A stretch of DNA of 64,000 nt from NCBI RefSeq assembly GCF_900497805.2, contig NW_020954576.1:74042605-74106604 (forward strand). Direction: 5' to 3'. Numbering within the stretch: position 1 is the first letter of the stretch; each line of letters begins with the position of its first letter. The notes under the pieces were generated by a model. That model made no database searches. It was not told the origin of the DNA and worked only from the letters and a program-made list of their open reading frames with translations. Positions 60,258-64,000 of the stretch are shown piece by piece. Origin of the DNA: Vombatus ursinus (lineage: Eukaryota; Chordata; Mammalia; Diprotodontia; Vombatidae). A program made the translations under genes and the position numbers.

Positions 60258-60894
60258 TTCTCGGTTTATAACAAAGAATAACTTACCCAGCAACACTGAG
60301 TATAATCTTACAGAGGAAAAAAAAAATGGATTTTTAAAGAAATCGAGTACTTCCAAGAATGCCTGATGAAAAGACCAGAGGTACACAGAAACGCTAGTAC
60401 AAACACAGGAGTTAGGAGAAACAAAACAATAAACATAAATGAACAATCATAAAGGACTAAACAAGGAAAAAATAATTTACCTTCTAAAATGGGGAGATGA
60501 TACAGGTATCTCCTATAAAAAACTGTCATCACCAGGGGTCAGAGAGGGAGTCTATTTAGACAGATACACTCAAAAGAAAAATGGAAAAAGAGAAGAACTA
60601 CATTACAGAGGAAAGGAAAAAAGAAGGCTAGGGAAAATTATACAGCATAATCAAAGTGTGCAGGTAGACATTTATACAAATAAGGAGGAGGAGGTAGGGG
60701 AGCAACTAACATTTGAAACCCACTCTCATCTGAATGCCATTTTCATCTCAACTTCCAAGGAGAAAGTACACATACACACATACAAAAAAAATACATTTTA
60801 TTCAACAGAGAAGTAGGAAGGAAAGGAGAGAAAGAAGGAGGTATTAGAAGGAGTGTAGGTTAAGGGAGTGATTAGCACTAAGTGAAACAAACAC

Positions 60895-61395
60895 TAATGA
60901 TGTACAAAAATATTTATAGCTCTTTTTGAGGTGAAAAAAAAAAGTGCGTATCAGAGGAGGTATCCACCAAGTGAAGAACAATGGAACAAGCTACGGTTTA
61001 CAAATGTGTACAATACTATCATGATGATTTCAGAGAAACCTGGAAAGACAGTATGAATTGAAGCAGAATAAAGTGAGCAGAACCAGAACAATTTATGCAA
61101 AGACAACAAAATAGGAAATTAATAGCTCTGAAACACCGATCAGTATAATGATCAATTACAATTCCAAAGGACTAATGATGCTATCCACCCTCCTAATACA
61201 GAGGTGAAGGACTCAGAGTACAAAATCAAACTTTAAAAAAAATGGCCAATGTAGATTTTTTTTTTTTGCTTGACTGTACATGTTTATAACAAGTAGGACC
61301 TTCTTTTTCCTTTAGTCTTGTTTGGGGTTTTAGGAGTTAGAGTGGTTGGGAAAGAAGATAAATTACTGGTGACTGAAAACATATACAATTTTAAA
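60895..61395 (+). mobile_element. 5'-truncated old L1 3' end inside L1 spacer
   Basis: Begins gatgtacaaaaatatttata, continues with gaagaacaatggaacaagct, cagagaaacctggaaagaca and an L1 3' UTR with a T-run at 61258-61268. It interrupts the spacer-to-endonuclease order of the host L1. Confidence 0.7.
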
Positions 61396-61544
61396 AAATG
61401 GAAATGAACAAAGAGGGGGGAAAAAACCTTGTGTCAGTGTTAAGGGGAGATAACAAGAGAAATAGATCATTTCATTTATAAATCATAAATGTTAGGCTAA
61501 GTCCTCATTTACCAACACTTTGTGAAGAGGAGAATGGGGGCAAA

Positions 61545-61551
61545 GACACAC

Positions 61552-61598
<47 letters not shown>
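61545..61598. repeat. (AC)n microsatellite
   Basis: AC dinucleotides with one AT interruption near the start. Confidence 0.95.
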
Positions 61599-61599
<1 letters not shown>

Positions 61600-61810
61600 G
61601 GATGGAGGTAAATATGCAATTAACAACCATGACAGCAAACTTAAATAAAACGCTCAAAAGCAGAATCCAAGAACATGTCGTTTGCAAGAAACTCTTGAAA
61701 CATAAAGATTCAGACGTAGTTAAAATGAGAGACTAGAATAAAATCTATTAAGCATCACCTGAATTTTAAGAAGCAGAGAAAGCAATTATGATTTCACATA
61801 AAGCTATAGT

Positions 61811-61851
61811 ATGTGTGTGTACATGTGCATACGCACATACACACACACAAA
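61811..61851. repeat. Imperfect hairpin of GT and AC runs
   Basis: tgtgtgtacatgtgc faces gcacatacacacaca across a 4-base loop. Confidence 0.7.
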
Positions 61852-61924
61852 CGGGAGAGAGAGAAAAAAAAGAAATATGGAGGGAAACAGCATTGTGTTC
61901 AAAGGCAACCTAAATCAATAGCAG

Positions 61925-61961
61925 TGGTGTGTGTGTGCGTGTTTGTGTGTGTGTGTGCATA
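61925..61961. repeat. (GT)n with interruptions
   Basis: GT run broken by GC and TT; strand-opposed to the AC run 65 bp upstream. Confidence 0.85.
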
Positions 61962-63151
61962 TACCAAACAGCATAGCCTCTAGTAACTTCTGAAAAAGTA
62001 GATAAATTATATGAAAAAATAGATATAGAAAACCTGTAATAATGGGAAGCCTCAATGTAACCTTTTCAGAGATAAGTATAATCTAACTAAAAGTTAAATA
62101 AGAAAAAAGTTAAGGACCTTAACTAGAATGTAAGAAAAATTAGAGGTAACAGATCTATGCCTATTGATGAATGATAAAAAATGTTTTGGCAAAGATTGTC
62201 TCAGGCATGCAAGGCGACTTTAAAATAATAACCATACATTAGGACATAAAGACCTGATCAAAAATACATAAATGAAGAAATATCACAATAATCATTTGCT
62301 CATTATAACACAATAAAAATTCAATAGATGCTAAAAAATTTAAAAATAACTGGAAATTAAATAATGTATTTTTAAAGAACTGTTGGGTCCAAGAAAAATT
62401 TATAGAAACAACAGAAAACTACATCAAAGAAAGTGACAAGAAGATAACATATCAAAATTTATGGGAGACAGCTAAAGCAATCCATAGGGGAAAATTATTA
62501 TTTCTCAATGTTTTCATCAACCAAAGAGAAAAAGAATAAATAAATAAATCATCATAGAAATTAAAAAACAAGAACAAATTTAAAACCCGTAAATAAACAA
62601 CAAAGTAGAAAATCTACAAATTAAAGATTAATAAAATTGAAAACAAAACACTGAATTGATTTTAAAAAAAAGTTTTTTTAAAAAATCTAATGAAAAACAG
62701 TGAATTAGATCTTAAAAAGGGAGAGGAAAACCAAATGGTTCATCTCAAAAGTGAAAAAGGATAATTCAAAAGCATTGAAGAGGAAACAAAGGAAATTATC
62801 AAAACAATTTTTTTCACAATTACATGCTAACAAAATTGATAATAAAGAAGAAATGGATGATTATTTACAAAAATAAAAATACTCAGGTTAACAAAAAAAT
62901 TGACTATATAAGTAACCCAATATTAGAAAAAGAAACTGAACAAGCTATAAATGAACTCTCAAAGGAAAAAAATTCCATGAACTGATGAATTTGCATGTGA
63001 AATCTATCAAGCATTCAAAGAACAATTAAGTTCAATAAACTGTTTTAAAAAATAAGAAAAGATGAGGCTCTTCAAACTGCTTTCTATTATGTAAGTATAG
63101 TCTTGATTCCAAAAAGAGGAAGAAAAAAAGCAGAGAAAGAAAACTACAGAG

Positions 63152-63354
63152 CAGTGGTTATTAAATTTTTTTGTATCATAGACCCCTTTGTCAAATCTGG
63201 TGAAGCTTATGATCTCCTTTTAAGAACAATGTTTTTTAAATTAAAAGTATAAATTAAAATACATAAAATTGCAAAGAAAGTCAATTATATTGAGATATAG
63301 TTCTTAAAATATTTCCTAAAAACTGGATCAAAGAGTCCAGGATAAGAACCCCTG
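63152..63354. mobile_element. Short hAT-type DNA transposon inserted in L1 RT
   Basis: Left end cagtggttattaaatttttt, right end reversed caggggttcttatcc: hAT-like TIRs starting CAG. Interior gtatcatagacccctttgtc is typical of a widespread mammalian non-autonomous hAT. Flanks ctacagag and ctttagac derive from one 8-bp target, and the L1 consensus as I remember it reads ctacagac there. Confidence 0.8.
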
Positions 63355-63476
63355 CTTTAGACGCATATCCCTAATAAACTCTGATGCAAATATCTTAAAT
63401 AAATAGTAGAATATGGATTACAATAACTGGAAAGATGCTATATCATGAACAGGTAGATTTATATCAGGAATGGAGA

Positions 63477-63480
<4 letters not shown>

Positions 63481-63530
<50 letters not shown>
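63481..63530. repeat. (AC)25 microsatellite
   Basis: Perfect dinucleotide run of 50 bp, at the junction of two L1-derived pieces. Confidence 0.97.
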
Positions 63531-63534
<4 letters not shown>

Positions 63535-64000
63535 CCAAGAATCACCTATCCAGCAAAACTGAGTATAATCCTTCAAGGGAAAAAATGGACATTCAATGAA
63601 ATAGAGAAGTTTCAAGCATTCTTGATGAAAAGACCAGAGCTGAATAGAAAATTTGACTTTCAAATACAAGACTCAAGAGAGGCATGAAAAGGTAAACAGG
63701 AAAGAGAAATCATAAGGGACATATTAAAGTTGAACTGTTTACATTCCTACATGGAAAGATGATATTTGTAACTCATGAGACCTTTCTCAGTATTAGGGTA
63801 GTTGGAAGGAAGAAAAAAAAAAAAATATATATATATATATATACATATATACACACACACACACACACACAGAGGGCACAAGATGAGTTAAAATGAAGGG
63901 ATGATATCTAAAAAAGAAAATTAAGGGCTGAGAGAGGAATGTACTGGGAGAAGAAGAAAGGGAGAGGTAGAATGGGGTAAATTATCTCACATAAAACAGG
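63531..64000 (+). mobile_element. L1 or HAL1-like fragment, continues past window
   Basis: Starts at the ORF1 C-terminus (ccaagaatcacctatccagc) and runs through gcattcttgatgaaaagacc, gtttacattcctacatggaa into the purine-rich spacer. The sequence is very close to elements A and B over the same part. Whether ORF2 follows cannot be seen. An (AT)n(AC)n run lies at 63823-63872. Confidence 0.85.

Larger units (their letters stand above)
58384..63478 (+). mobile_element. Old L1 mosaic, 5' UTR to RT, with later insertions
   Basis: 5' end gaggaagagccaagatgaca at 58390; 5' UTR to about 59230; ORF1 about 59239-59990 (AWAQNQQEFLEEMKQEFENI, later YLTAKTTDLENSSR) in several frames; spacer 60260-60890. Endonuclease remains from about 61600 (gtcgtttgcaagaaactctt, the CLQET box) and RT start from about 62060 to 63478, including the NYR and HHDQVGFI-like box. 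Inserted into it: a SINE at 60003-60257, a separate L1 3' fragment at 60895-61395 and a hAT element at 63152-63354. A different, older subfamily than the L1 at 29.7 kb. Dead. Confidence 0.75.

Noticed and set aside
51335-64000. Preceding AKT3 exon (GEYIKNWRPRYF)
   Set aside because: Looked for on the minus strand and not found; the upstream intron extends beyond the window.

Overview
The window is nuclear DNA of a marsupial. The tRNA-headed SINEs, the L1 subfamilies with a long purine-rich spacer between ORF1 and ORF2, and the dense LINE-2 copies all look marsupial; the SINE type suggests an Australian (perhaps dasyurid-like) species, but that is a guess. The only host gene I can support is AKT3 (RAC-gamma serine/threonine kinase), read on the minus strand. 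Five consecutive coding exons are present: 51223-51334 and 47782-47926 (PH-domain end and linker), 37982-38113 (start of the kinase domain, with the glycine loop and catalytic Lys), 7692-7757 (helix C region with its Glu) and 5890-5958 (gatekeeper and hinge). All five have AG/GT splice borders and keep the open frame across every junction. They cover human residues about 58-232 and agree with my recollection of human AKT3 at every residue. The earlier PH exons and the later kinase exons lie outside the window.

Everything else is intron, and most of it is transposable-element debris. From 1 to about 9 kb: an internally deleted L1, a tRNA SINE, L2/CR1 tails, AKT3 exons and MIR-like SINEs. 9.08-9.69 kb: a non-autonomous hAT-type element. 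9.84-14.02 kb: an L1 with 11-bp target-site duplications. 14.5-23.5 kb: long minus-strand LINE-2 copies broken up by later insertions. 23.97-26.84 kb: an L1-derived element with ORF1 but no ORF2. 27.2-27.6 kb: a GC-richer patch I cannot identify. 29.7-32.2 kb: two L1 3' fragments head to tail. 32.8-46.9 kb: L2 in both orientations, MIR/THER-type and RTE-type SINEs, old L1 pieces, a CR1/L3-like fragment and one AKT3 exon. 47-55 kb: two AKT3 exons, microsatellites, L2/CR1 tails and a probable solo LTR. 57-64 kb: a mosaic of old L1 with a SINE, an L1 3' end and a hAT element inserted.

The most interesting signal is a pair of elements (17096-20813 and 23971-26843) with one architecture: L1 5' UTR, ORF1, the purine-rich inter-ORF spacer, then directly an L1-type 3' end, with no endonuclease or reverse transcriptase. 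A second short spacer plus a second 3' tail is fused on behind. Each copy has its own target-site duplication (17 bp and 11 bp), and once a nested L1 is subtracted from the first copy both are about 2.9 kb. They therefore appear to be independent insertions of one half-L1 (HAL1-like) family that moved with borrowed L1 machinery. The first copy sits inside the endonuclease region of a LINE-2 and itself carries an inverted L1 3' fragment, so three layers of insertion can be ordered in time.
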